In this document: positions 53,554 through 61,648 of the stretch, one piece after another
How positions within the stretch are numbered: position 1 is the stretch's first letter
Layout: each line of letters starts with the position of its first letter
Assembly (NCBI RefSeq): GCF_030413635.1
Contig: NZ_CP129235.1
Coordinates: forward strand, 3,844,001-3,908,000
Source: Planococcus shenhongbingii
GTDB lineage: Bacteria; Bacillota; Bacilli; Bacillales_A; Planococcaceae
Reading direction: 5' to 3'
Length of the DNA stretch: 64,000 nt
The notes under the pieces: model-generated
The model's input: only the letters and a program-made list of their open reading frames with translations
The model's database searches: none
Told to the model about the DNA's origin: nothing
Program-made: the position numbers and the translations under genes

Positions 53554-53630
53554 CCATTTAAATCGAATGAATCTCGCACTGCTTGATGGTCTTTGGCAGC
53601 TCAATTGTTCTAACTTTTATCGGATATAAG

Positions 53631-53669
53631 AAAAAGAGGAGTCCAGAAATCCGGACTCCTCTTTTTCTT
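53631..53669. terminator. Bidirectional terminator
   Basis: AAAAAGAGGAGTCC and GGACTCCTCTTTTT form a perfect 14-base stem. Confidence 0.88.
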
Positions 53670-53726
53670 TGCTTGCAATGATTCCTCATATTTCTTATTG
53701 ATTGCGTAACAGCTGAAGAAATCGAT

Positions 53727-53840
53727 TCAAGTCTGGACCTGATTCTGTATCGCAGTGACAGGTTGCTCATTGACCGCTGCCGGTTTGACTTCGCTCATAT
53801 TCCCGAAGTCCGTGAACAACGACATCGATGAATGGATCCC
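53727..53840 (-). pseudogene. C-terminal remnant of an azoreductase/FMN reductase gene
   Basis: The minus strand encodes IHSSMSLFTDFGNMSEVKPA and AVNEQPVTAIQNQ, aligning with the C-terminus of the azoreductase at 52339 (HPALSLFTDFENGAELKAAP, VQVDSVNQMLDQ). Only about 36 codons remain, without start, FMN site or ribosome site. It joins directly to the end of the GNAT gene. Confidence 0.6.
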
Positions 53841-53866
53841 GAATGAATAAGGTTCTCCTTCTCGAT

Positions 53867-54142
53867 TCACTTGGCTAGTACATCCGCATATTCCGGATGA
53901 ACTTCGAATTGGTGTTTCGTGAATGGGCATAGAGGAACAACCAACAGGTTTTCTTCTCTTGCGAACTCGATAACTTTCATTACCAATTTTTCGCCTACTC
54001 TCTGTCCTCGAAGCTCATCACTGACATGCGTATGATCCACAATGATTCGTGTAGCGCCAGTTGGTACATAATGGATCTCTGCATCAGGATGTCCCGCATC
54101 CTCCCCGATATAAAACTTATTTTCGCCGCGTTTGATGTCCAT
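53867..54142 (-). CDS. Small GNAT-type acetyltransferase (YjdJ-like)
   Basis: A 91-residue protein of the short GNAT/YjdJ group. Seen are DIKRGENKFYIGEDAGHPDA, the strand TRIIVDHTHVSDELRGQRVG (acetyl-CoA binding region), KLVMKVIEFAREENLLVVPL and the typical ending CPFTKHQFEVHPEYADVL. The family function is unknown. GGGAGGAAG precedes the ATG. It lies between the azoreductase remnant and the GntP gene. Confidence 0.88.
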   Translation of the reverse strand: MDIKRGENKFYIGEDAGHPDAEIHYVPTGATRIIVDHTHVSDELRGQRVGEKLVMKVIEFAREENLLVVPLCPFTKHQFEVHPEYADVLAK

Positions 54143-54310
54143 CAGTTTCTTCCCTCCTTCTTATAGGTAGAACTTTGATTGCAAAAGCACGTTTGTTAGA
54201 AAGTGATGCTCTTCTTTCGATATCAGAAGTCTCTTTGCCCATATCCACTATCAACAGCTACTTTTCTGTCTACCTATATTCGACATCAGCAGAGATTTCC
54301 CTATACGAAG

Positions 54311-54342
54311 ACAAAAAAGATGCGAATCACTTCGCATCTCCT
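54311..54342 (-). terminator. Terminator of the first GntP gene
   Basis: AGATGCGAA and TTCGCATCT arms, with TTTTTTGTC following on the minus strand. Confidence 0.8.
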
Positions 54343-54430
54343 TTATCGCTTTGCAGCTACTTGTTATATTCTCTTTAAAATCGGAGAAGAACTTTATTAA
54401 TCCTTATGAATGCATAAAATCTGATACTTC

Positions 54431-55867
54431 TTAAACAATGCCAAACCACATATAGAGTGCAATAACGACAAAAACAGCCAATGTTTTAATGATTGTAATA
54501 ACAAATATATCGCCATACGATTGTTTATGTGTTAACCCTGTAACAGCAAGCAACGTAATAACAGCCCCATTATGCGGAAGTGTGTCCATACCTCCGGATG
54601 CCATAGCGACCACGCGGTGCATGACTTCAGGAGGAATATTCGCTGCTGCAATTGCTTGATTGAAGGTATCTCCCATTGCACTTAACGCAATTCCCATCCC
54701 TCCGGATGCAGATCCGGTAATTCCGGCCAGCGTGCTCGTAGTTATTGCCCCGTTAACGAGTGGATTCGTAAAGACACCAGAGATTCCGTTGCTGATTTTC
54801 GCAAAGCCTGGAAGTGCAGCAATAATTGCACCAAAGCCATATTCCGACCCCGTATTCATAACAGCAAGCAAGGAACCCCCAATGCTCTTATTTAGTTCTT
54901 CTTTCAAATTTCCCGTGACTCGCTTCCAATCGAATGCGAGAGCTGCCACAATCCCTGCCACCAATGCCATTTCAACTGCCCAAATAGCAGCGTTGGCCGT
55001 TACATCAACCGAATATTGATCTAACCCCATGGCAGAAAAATCGAACCCATTTGGATACCAAGTAGGGATCGCTTTCGTTAAATAGTTGTTCATAACCGCT
55101 ACGAGAACAAGCGGAACAAAAGCCAGAACTTGCCTTAGTATAGAATGATTTGCACTGGAATCAGAAGCAGATTCCTTTTCTTTTATGAATTCCTTTTCAG
55201 GCAAGGCAGGGTTTTTACCCTCAAACCCGTAATAACCCTCTCCATTTTTCACCGCTTGTCTTCGTCTGAATTCCAAGTATGCCAGTCCTGCAGACAATAC
55301 AATGATTGCTCCTATAATTCCGAGGATCGGTGCCGCATAAATGTCTGTACCGAAGAAAGTGGTAGGAATAACATTTTGAATTTGTGGGGTGCCAGGCAAG
55401 GCATCCATCGTGAATGTAAACGCTCCTAATGCAATCGTCGCAGGCATAAGTCTTTTAGGAATATCCGCTTTCTTGAATAATTGAACCGCAAATGGATAAA
55501 TCGCAAAAACTGCTACAAATAAGCTAACGCCGCTATACGTTAGAATTGCCCCCAAGATGATAATGGTAAGCATTGCTTGCTTCTCGCCTATGAGCCGGAC
55601 GATCGTTTTCGCAATTGACTCAGCGATACCGGACATTTCAATGACTTTTCCGAAGATGGCCCCTAATAAAAATACTGGAAAATAAGTTTTAATAAATCCG
55701 ACCATTCTTTCCATGAAAACACCTGTGTAGAACGGCAGGATATTAGCAGGATCTATCAGGAAAACCGCCAATAATGCAGCTAAAGGCGCAAACAAAATGA
55801 CCGAATATCCCCGGTAGGCGGTGAACATGAGCAGTCCAAGCGCTAATAAAATAATAAACAAATCCAC
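54431..55867 (-). CDS. GntP-family permease (first of two)
   Basis: A 478-residue membrane transporter. Shared GntP elements are FPVFLLGAIFGKVIEMSGIA, LTYSGVSLFVAVFAIYPFAV, GAFTFTMDALPGTPQIQNVI, ITGSASGGMGIALSAMGDTF and MASGGMDTLPHNGAVITLLA. It resembles the D-beta-hydroxybutyrate or gluconate permeases of the family. A loop of about 35 polar residues after residue 200 is longer than in its paralogue at 56357. It is monocistronic, divergent from that paralogue, and its upstream region carries a perfect 16-base inverted repeat. Confidence 0.9.
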   Translation of the reverse strand: MDLFIILLALGLLMFTAYRGYSVILFAPLAALLAVFLIDPANILPFYTGVFMERMVGFIKTYFPVFLLGAIFGKVIEMSGIAESIAKTIVRLIGEKQAMLTIIILGAILTYSGVSLFVAVFAIYPFAVQLFKKADIPKRLMPATIALGAFTFTMDALPGTPQIQNVIPTTFFGTDIYAAPILGIIGAIIVLSAGLAYLEFRRRQAVKNGEGYYGFEGKNPALPEKEFIKEKESASDSSANHSILRQVLAFVPLVLVAVMNNYLTKAIPTWYPNGFDFSAMGLDQYSVDVTANAAIWAVEMALVAGIVAALAFDWKRVTGNLKEELNKSIGGSLLAVMNTGSEYGFGAIIAALPGFAKISNGISGVFTNPLVNGAITTSTLAGITGSASGGMGIALSAMGDTFNQAIAAANIPPEVMHRVVAMASGGMDTLPHNGAVITLLAVTGLTHKQSYGDIFVITIIKTLAVFVVIALYMWFGIV

Positions 55868-55978
55868 AACAAAACCCCCAAAAGTATTTTACGTTAAAAT
55901 CCCGTGTCGAGTAAGAAACATCTTTACTCCCCTTAACCCCACTTTAATATTTTAAATAACCAGACAAAAATAAAATAT

Positions 55979-56015
55979 ATTATTTAAAAATAACAATAAG
56001 TTATTTTTAAATAAT
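55979..56015. promoter_or_regulatory. Perfect 16-base inverted repeat, candidate operator
   Basis: ATTATTTAAAAATAAC (55979-55994) and GTTATTTTTAAATAAT (56000-56015) are exact arms with a 5-base spacer. A related half-site TTTAAATAAC lies at 55951-55960. The site is 112 bases before the start of the first GntP gene and is AT-only except for one G/C per arm. The regulator is unknown. The 489-base gap between the two GntP genes holds no gene. Confidence 0.6.
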
Positions 56016-56187
56016 CATAGACTTAATTAGACTTTTTTGTCAATATGCCAACTTTATATTCCAGGCACAAAAACAGATCAAAAATTATACTGGTTTTCTA
56101 TTCTTGAATGCCAACAAAAACAAGTAGTGACCTAAATTAAGCATCCAGAAAGAACGTTTCTCAAAAAATAGCCGGAAACCTCTTTGT

Positions 56188-56234
56188 TTGACAAAGGCGG
56201 AGATGCGCACTAAAATTATCTTGAATTCGAGATA
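56188..56234 (+). promoter_or_regulatory. Promoter of gntP-bdh with MhqR-type operator
   Basis: TTGACA (56188-56193), a 17-base spacer, TAAAAT (56211-56216), then immediately TATCTTGAATTCGAGATA (56217-56234), one base away from the consensus MhqR box and the same layout as at mhqR. Binding would cover the transcription start. Confidence 0.8.
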
Positions 56235-56356
56235 TTTTATTTTACTATTCTGTAATCTCTAATATTCTGATATAACATATTTCCAAGGAGGATTCGCACT
56301 ATTTATATTTTAGAAACAAAATCATCCGCATCACAATTGAAAGGAGGTGAGTTCAA

Positions 56357-57646
56357 ATGTTGAGCATCATCGTTGGTCTAGTATTGTTGATGGCGTTAGC
56401 CTATCTTGGATGGTCCATCATTTGGGTAGCCCCATTAGCTGCCGGCGTCGTCGCTTTAATGAGTGGATTGGATGTATTCGACACCTATACCGGAACCTAT
56501 ATGGATGGATTAGTGGGATTCGTGAAAAGCTGGTTCCCGATCTTCTTATTAGGTGCAATTTTCGGAAAGTTGATGGAAGAAACCGGCGCAGCCAAAGCCG
56601 TTGCCCATAAAGTAACGCAGTTAATCGGGAAAAAGAGAGCAATTCTTGGCGTGCTGATCGCTTCCGCTTTACTGACGTATGGCGGAGTTAGTTTATTCGT
56701 TGTGGTATTTGCAGTTTATCCGATTGCTCTGGAACTTTTCCGTGAAGCAAACATCACCAGAAAGTTGCTGGTTCCCACATTCGCTCTCGGAGCTTTTACG
56801 TTCACCATGACATCCATGCCGGGTACACCACAAATTCAAAACTTGATCCCCATGGATTATTACAACACAACCCCAACGGCAGGTCCGGTAATCGGGATTG
56901 TCACGACATTGATCATGGCCGTTGGCGGATACTTCTGGTTGGCCTACAGAGAGAAAAAGCTTTCTGCTAAAGGCGATCGGTTCACAGAACCAAATAAATC
57001 AGCGGCCACTGAGAAAAAAGAAGAAGAAGAGAAAGTTCCGAATTGGCTTTTGTCTTTAGTTCCTCTTATGGTGGTAGTCGTGCTGCTAAATATCGTGAAA
57101 TTGGAACCGATCTATGCGTTAATCCTGGGTGTACTCAGTATTATGCTTATTAACATAAAGGATTATAAAAAGTTCGTTTTCTCTATTAACGACGGTGCCA
57201 AAGGCTCGGTAATGGCCATTTTGAATACGAGTGCGGCGGTTGGTTTTGGAGCTGTCATAGCGGTAGTTCCCGCATTTGATAACATAACCGAATGGCTGCT
57301 GAACGTCTCAGATAATCCATTAGTGGCTCAATCTTTAGCTGTTCAAATTATGGCGGTTATCACAGGTTCCGCTTCCGGCGGGATGGGAATCGCCCTCAGT
57401 ACACTCGGCGACACGTTCTACAGCCTTTCTCAAACCACAGGCATTAGCCCGGAAGTGTTCCATAGAATGGCCGCAGTAGCATCAGGCGCTTCAATCCTTC
57501 CCAATAACGGGGCTCTTTTAACGCTTATTGCCGTTACCGGATTGACCCATAGGGAAACATATAAAGATGTATTCGTCGTTGCTTTTTTAATACCCACAAT
57601 TGCAGTAATTGCCGGCATCATCATGGGCGGCATGGGATTGGTATAA
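56357..57646 (+). CDS. GntP-family permease (second of two)
   Basis: A 429-residue transporter, paralogous to the one at 54431: FPIFLLGAIFGKLMEETGAA, LTYGGVSLFVVVFAVYPIAL, GAFTFTMTSMPGTPQIQNLI, TGSASGGMGIALSTLGDTFY and ASGASILPNNGALLTLIAVT. AAAGGAGGTG precedes the ATG. It is cotranscribed with a 3-hydroxybutyrate-dehydrogenase-like SDR 54 bases downstream, so the substrate is probably 3-hydroxybutyrate or a related hydroxy acid. The promoter carries an MhqR-type operator. Confidence 0.92.
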   Translation: MLSIIVGLVLLMALAYLGWSIIWVAPLAAGVVALMSGLDVFDTYTGTYMDGLVGFVKSWFPIFLLGAIFGKLMEETGAAKAVAHKVTQLIGKKRAILGVLIASALLTYGGVSLFVVVFAVYPIALELFREANITRKLLVPTFALGAFTFTMTSMPGTPQIQNLIPMDYYNTTPTAGPVIGIVTTLIMAVGGYFWLAYREKKLSAKGDRFTEPNKSAATEKKEEEEKVPNWLLSLVPLMVVVVLLNIVKLEPIYALILGVLSIMLINIKDYKKFVFSINDGAKGSVMAILNTSAAVGFGAVIAVVPAFDNITEWLLNVSDNPLVAQSLAVQIMAVITGSASGGMGIALSTLGDTFYSLSQTTGISPEVFHRMAAVASGASILPNNGALLTLIAVTGLTHRETYKDVFVVAFLIPTIAVIAGIIMGGMGLV

Positions 57647-57700
57647 AATTGGTTGCTTATTTAAAAGGAAAATACAAAACTATAACTGGAGGAATTAATC

Positions 57701-58477
57701 ATGGTTGAAAACAAAGTAGTTATTATTACAGGTTCCGCTCGCGGGATCGGGTTTGAAATCGGAAAACATTTTGCAGCAGAAGGCGCCAACGTTGTCCTTT
57801 CGGACATCAATAACGAAGTGTTGCAGGAAGCTGCTGCATCTTTGAAAAAACTTGGCTATGAAGCAATTGGTGTCAAAGCTGACGTGACAAGCGAAGAAGA
57901 GCTTCAAAACTTGGTCGCTGAAACCAAAAAAACTTATGGCCGCGTGGATATCGTAATCAACAACGCCGGGTTACAGCATGTGTCGCCGATTGAAGAGTTC
58001 CCAACAGCAAAATTTGAATTGATGATTAAAATCATGCTGACAGCACCTTTCATCCTGACCAAAACCGTTTTCCCGATCATGAAAGAACAAGGGTTTGGAC
58101 GCATCATCAACATCTCTTCCATTAACGGCCTAATCGGATTTGCAGGCAAAGCCGCCTACAATAGTGCCAAACACGGCGTCATCGGTTTAACAAAAGTTGC
58201 AGCATTAGAAGGTGCAGAGCATGGCATTACAGTCAATGCGATTGCCCCAGGATATGTAGATACACCACTTGTACGTGGGCAAATGGCTGATCTGGCTAAA
58301 ACCCGCAATGTTCCTGTAGAAGATGTCTTGGCAGAAGTGCTTCTTCCGCTAGTGCCTCAAAAACGGTTACTGGATGTCAGTGAAATTGCGGACTATGCCT
58401 TATTCCTGGCAAGTGATAAAGCGAAAAGTGTGACAGGGCAAGCTGTTGTCATTGATGGCGGTTATACTGCTCAATAA
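57701..58477 (+). CDS. bdh: 3-hydroxybutyrate dehydrogenase-like SDR
   Basis: A 258-residue short-chain dehydrogenase. The cofactor loop is VIITGSARGIGFEIGKHFA, with D at the end of strand 2 (VVLSDINNE), which favours NAD. Then NNAGLQHVSPIEEFP, active-site Ser in IINISSINGLIGFAGK, and YNSAKHGV with catalytic Tyr and Lys. QHVSPIEEFP and the GKAAYNSAKHG segment are typical of bacterial D-3-hydroxybutyrate dehydrogenases, which give acetoacetate. It is fed by the upstream permease. Confidence 0.88.
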   Translation: MVENKVVIITGSARGIGFEIGKHFAAEGANVVLSDINNEVLQEAAASLKKLGYEAIGVKADVTSEEELQNLVAETKKTYGRVDIVINNAGLQHVSPIEEFPTAKFELMIKIMLTAPFILTKTVFPIMKEQGFGRIINISSINGLIGFAGKAAYNSAKHGVIGLTKVAALEGAEHGITVNAIAPGYVDTPLVRGQMADLAKTRNVPVEDVLAEVLLPLVPQKRLLDVSEIADYALFLASDKAKSVTGQAVVIDGGYTAQ

Positions 58478-58486
58478 ACATCAACT

Positions 58487-58528
58487 CAAAAAGCATCGAC
58501 CTTATACATGGTCGATGCTTTTTTTAGA
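58487..58528 (+). terminator. Terminator of gntP-bdh
   Basis: AAAAGCATCGAC and GTCGATGCTTTT are perfect arms, followed by TTTAG. The next 270 bases to 58802 contain no gene that I can support. Confidence 0.88.
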
Positions 58529-58802
58529 TTTAGTCCTTAATAATTAAAAATCAAAACCAATTTGATCTTATTAATTTCACATTTTCATTAATCAATTACT
58601 AATAATTTTGGATGAGAAAAGCTTCTCCGCTTTCGGTGTGATTAATTGAAGCGTGCCAATTCCTTCATCCATAGGGAATAAAGACTCTTAATGCACAACT
58701 ACCCCTTCCTATACGCAATCCTTCAGTTGCTAAATGGTATTTCCATGAATTGGCGGCATATAAATCAATGAAATTCAAACTGAATAACGCCTAAATACCT
58801 TT

Positions 58803-59183
58803 TCACTTACTTTTCTCCATCACGGCAAAGTAATTTTCTTCCCTATCGGCAAAGTTGAAGACTCTGCCGGAAGGCATCTCGACAATTTCTCCGATTGTAA
58901 TATTTTGCGCTGTCAGCTTGCTGTATAATTGATCGAGATTTTCTGTGAAAAACATCAGCGAAGGCGTACCCAGATTTAGTTCGGGTGACATTTGAGCGAT
59001 GATTTCCTTGTTATGCAGAACGATTGTCGTTTCAGCCCCTCTTTCCGGCGCAATTTCAATCCATCTCATTTCTCCGTTGCTTTCTTCAGAAACTACTTCG
59101 AATCCCATGTTTTCCGTCCAAAATCTGACTGCCTCGTCCTGGTCGTTCACATATAGCATGATTTGGCCGACTTGTTTGATCAT
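58803..59183 (-). CDS. VOC-family protein (glyoxalase-like)
   Basis: A 126-residue single-unit VOC protein: QIMLYVNDQDEAVRFWTENM, RWIEIAPERGAETTIVLHNK, LMFFTENLDQLYSKLTAQNI and VFNFADREENYFAVMEKS. The N-terminal metal His is replaced by Gln, as in many resistance-type VOC proteins. GAGGAGGGAAAC precedes the ATG. Substrate unknown. Monocistronic. Confidence 0.85.
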   Translation of the reverse strand: MIKQVGQIMLYVNDQDEAVRFWTENMGFEVVSEESNGEMRWIEIAPERGAETTIVLHNKEIIAQMSPELNLGTPSLMFFTENLDQLYSKLTAQNITIGEIVEMPSGRVFNFADREENYFAVMEKSK

Positions 59184-59282
59184 TTGTTTCCCTCCTCTTT
59201 CTATTCCTCAAAGTAATTTCACATCTATGTAACTTGAATATTAAAACAATCCCTTTCGCATTTCAATGTGAATTTGCTTTGA

Positions 59283-59318
59283 AAGAAACCAAAAAGAACC
59301 TTCAATCCAACGAAGGAT
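59283..59318. repeat. Degenerate copy of the mqo terminator sequence
   Basis: GAAACCAAAAAGAACCTTCA then ATCCAACGAAGGAT matches 63744-63776 (GAAACCAAAAAGAACCTCCA then ATCCCGCGAAGGAT) at about 31 of 34 bases. Here the right arm has decayed, so the hairpin is weak. Confidence 0.6.
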
Positions 59319-59384
59319 AGAAATAGAACCGTCCGTAAATGCAACCTTTTATGAACAGACCTATTGAGTTCATAATTTCATCGC

Positions 59385-59426
59385 AATAAAAAATACCGAT
59401 CAGTTTTAAATACGACTGATCGGTTA
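59385..59426 (-). terminator. Terminator of the YhaQP-like operon
   Basis: ACCGATCAG and CTGATCGGT arms; TATTTTTTATT follows on the minus strand. Confidence 0.82.
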
Positions 59427-59444
59427 TCTGTTCTAATTACTTCT

Positions 59445-60656
59445 TTATGATTTTCTCGTGATGAGTTGAAGTAATTTTAAATTTTCTCCAAAGTGAAGTA
59501 TGCCTTTCGGATAAATTTTTGCCGCAAAATAACCGAATACAAATGTGGTGATGACAAGTAAGGCGATTGAAAGGCTGATCTCCGCAAATGAAGCCGCGTC
59601 TTTCATAATCAAAATAATCATATTGAACGGGGATGTAAACGGAAATGTTGCCATGAACTTCGATAAAGTTGAAGTCGGATCATCCATGACAAAAAGAATA
59701 CCTGAAAAAGCACTTACCATTAACAGAATGGAAATCGGCATCGTCGTTCCGTTAAGCTCTTCCGGACGGCTTACCATAGAACCGAATACTGCATATAGAG
59801 AAGCATACAATAAATAACCCAATAAAAAGAAGATGAAAAAGTAAACACAATGCTCGGCTGTGAGGGCCGACAGGTTCAATTCAAAATTCCCTAAGCTTTG
59901 TGCAGGTTCCACAATTCCGGATTTCAGATACAACGCGATGGAGCCAAAGAAAGCCGCGAACTGCACGAGGCTTGCTAAAGCAATCCCGAATATTTTCCCA
60001 AAAATCATGGCGAGTGGATTTACTTTCGTCACCATCACTTCCATGACCCTGGAAGCTTTTTCCGAAGCGACGCCGGTGGCGATAGTTGTGCCGTACATCA
60101 TGACCGCCATTAAAATGAACATCAGCATCAAGTAAATCACAAAGACCGAAACTTCGTTTTCTGAAGTGAATTTTCCTTTTTCCATGGCGACAGGAACGAA
60201 CAGGGCCTGCTGATCGGCTGCCGATATGCCGTTGCTGTCTGCAATTCTTTGTGTATTTTTCGCTTGAAGATATTGGGACAGCGAAGAATTCAACACGACG
60301 TCGTTGGTTTTGGAAAAGTACGTGACGGAATAATTGCTTTCGCCTTTATCTATTATGTATAGGCCCGCAATTTTCCCTTCCTGGGCATCTTCTTTTAACG
60401 AACTTACTTGGCTGTCCGTTCCTTCTTTCCATTCCCAGTCAGCCAACTGCCCTTCCAATTCCACCAACTGGATCTCCGGCGCATTGGAGATGACCACCAC
60501 TTCTTCTTTCGCGTCTGTAAAATTCTCCAGGATGCTTGGAAGCGAAATGGCGAAGATGGAAATCAGGATCAAAGCCAACGTTGTCGTAAGGTAAGACTTC
60601 GATGTCACTCTTTCCCGAAACGATTGCTTGAAGACCAAATAGAAGTTTCTCATCAT
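59445..60656 (-). CDS. ABC-2-type exporter permease (NatB/YhaP-like)
   Basis: A 403-residue permease. The first helix follows FKQSFRERVTSKSYLTTTLA. A long extracytoplasmic domain covers residues 45-170. Five or six helices follow (FVIYLMLMFILMAVMMYGTT, KIFGIALASLVQFAAFFGSI, YFFIFFLLGYLLYASLYAVF and others). The conserved ASEKASRVMEVMVTKVNPL, contacting the ATPase, is present. The start overlaps the stop of the ATPase gene by one base (TAATG). It matches B. subtilis YhaP or NatB-type sodium/toxin exporters. Substrate unknown. Confidence 0.88.
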   Translation of the reverse strand: MMRNFYLVFKQSFRERVTSKSYLTTTLALILISIFAISLPSILENFTDAKEEVVVISNAPEIQLVELEGQLADWEWKEGTDSQVSSLKEDAQEGKIAGLYIIDKGESNYSVTYFSKTNDVVLNSSLSQYLQAKNTQRIADSNGISAADQQALFVPVAMEKGKFTSENEVSVFVIYLMLMFILMAVMMYGTTIATGVASEKASRVMEVMVTKVNPLAMIFGKIFGIALASLVQFAAFFGSIALYLKSGIVEPAQSLGNFELNLSALTAEHCVYFFIFFLLGYLLYASLYAVFGSMVSRPEELNGTTMPISILLMVSAFSGILFVMDDPTSTLSKFMATFPFTSPFNMIILIMKDAASFAEISLSIALLVITTFVFGYFAAKIYPKGILHFGENLKLLQLITRKS

Positions 60657-61540
60657 TAATCCCCTGCCTTTTCAATGAATATTTGGTTTAGAGATGGATC
60701 CGCGATGCCGATTTTTCGGATTGCAACCAAACTTTTTAATTTTTCAATGAGGCACAGGCCTTGCTCCATGGTTTTAACTTGCAACTGATATTCCTTTCCC
60801 TTTTTGACAAACTCAGTTTGCAGCTCTTTAAAATGCTCTTCCAAGGGCTCGGAAGATTCAATGTTCACATACTTGAAGCCATACCGGGTTTTAATATCTG
60901 AAATCGCGCCCGACAGCACCACTTCGCCGTGCTTCATCAAATACACGCGGTCGCAGAACGATTCAACGCTTTCCATCCGGTGGCTCGAAAAGATCAGCGT
61001 TTTCTTCAGCTCAATCAAATCTTCAATTACCCCTTCCAGCATTTGCGCATTGACCGGATCCAGACCGCTGAAAGGCTCATCCAGAATGACCAGGTCCGGA
61101 TCGTGCATCAGCGCCGCGATCAATTGGATTTTTTGCTGGTTTCCTTTTGATAAATCTCCAGTGTCTTTTTTGAGATACTCGCTAATTCCCAGGCGCTCGA
61201 TCCATTTCAAAGCTTCCTGCTTGGCAGCACGCTTGCTCATGCCTTCCAATTGGCCGAAATAAACCAATTGGTCCAGCATGTTCATCTTCGGATACAGGCC
61301 TCTTTCTTCGGGCAGATAGCCGAGTTTCATTTCTTTGCGCGAGAACGGTTTTCCTCCCCATTCAATGCTGCCGCTTTCCTGCTGCAATAACCCGAGAATC
61401 ATCCGGATCGTCGTGGTTTTTCCTGCTCCGTTTCTTCCCAGCAGCCCCACGGCTTCGCCTTGCTCTACGGATAAAGACAAGTTCTTTACTGCGTGGTATG
61501 GTCCGAAATGCTTGTTTAAATCGTTAATTGTTAGGTTCAT
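60656..61540 (-). CDS. ABC exporter ATP-binding protein (NatA/YhaQ-like)
   Basis: A 294-residue ATPase. Walker A is GLLGRNGAGKTTTIRMI, the Q-loop YLPEERGLYPKM, the signature DLSKGNQQKIQLIAAL, Walker B LVILDEPFSGLDPVN and the switch LIFSSHRMESVE. The DLSKGNQQ signature and the C-terminal extension (about 80 residues) are typical of the YhaQ group. Third in a four-gene operon with an unknown protein, a 25-residue membrane peptide and the permease. Confidence 0.92.
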   Translation of the reverse strand: MNLTINDLNKHFGPYHAVKNLSLSVEQGEAVGLLGRNGAGKTTTIRMILGLLQQESGSIEWGGKPFSRKEMKLGYLPEERGLYPKMNMLDQLVYFGQLEGMSKRAAKQEALKWIERLGISEYLKKDTGDLSKGNQQKIQLIAALMHDPDLVILDEPFSGLDPVNAQMLEGVIEDLIELKKTLIFSSHRMESVESFCDRVYLMKHGEVVLSGAISDIKTRYGFKYVNIESSEPLEEHFKELQTEFVKKGKEYQLQVKTMEQGLCLIEKLKSLVAIRKIGIADPSLNQIFIEKAGD

Positions 61541-61557
61541 CCTCTATCTTCCTCTCT

Positions 61558-61635
61558 TTAGAAAAATGCTTTATACACGACAATGACCAGCACACCCGCC
61601 AGTACACACAATCCGTATTGCCATAGTTTGTTCAT
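61558..61635 (-). CDS. 25-residue single-helix membrane microprotein
   Basis: A tiny ORF: MNKLWQYGLCVLAG then VLVIVVYKAFF. One hydrophobic helix is flanked by Lys residues. AAGGAGATGAG lies 9 bases before the ATG at 61635; an ATG at 61644 would give 28 residues but falls within the ribosome site. It starts 14 bases after the unknown gene and ends 18 bases before the ATPase gene, so it is in the operon. Possibly a small subunit of the ABC exporter. Confidence 0.6.
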   Translation of the reverse strand: MNKLWQYGLCVLAGVLVIVVYKAFF

Positions 61636-61648
61636 CCAACTCATCTCC

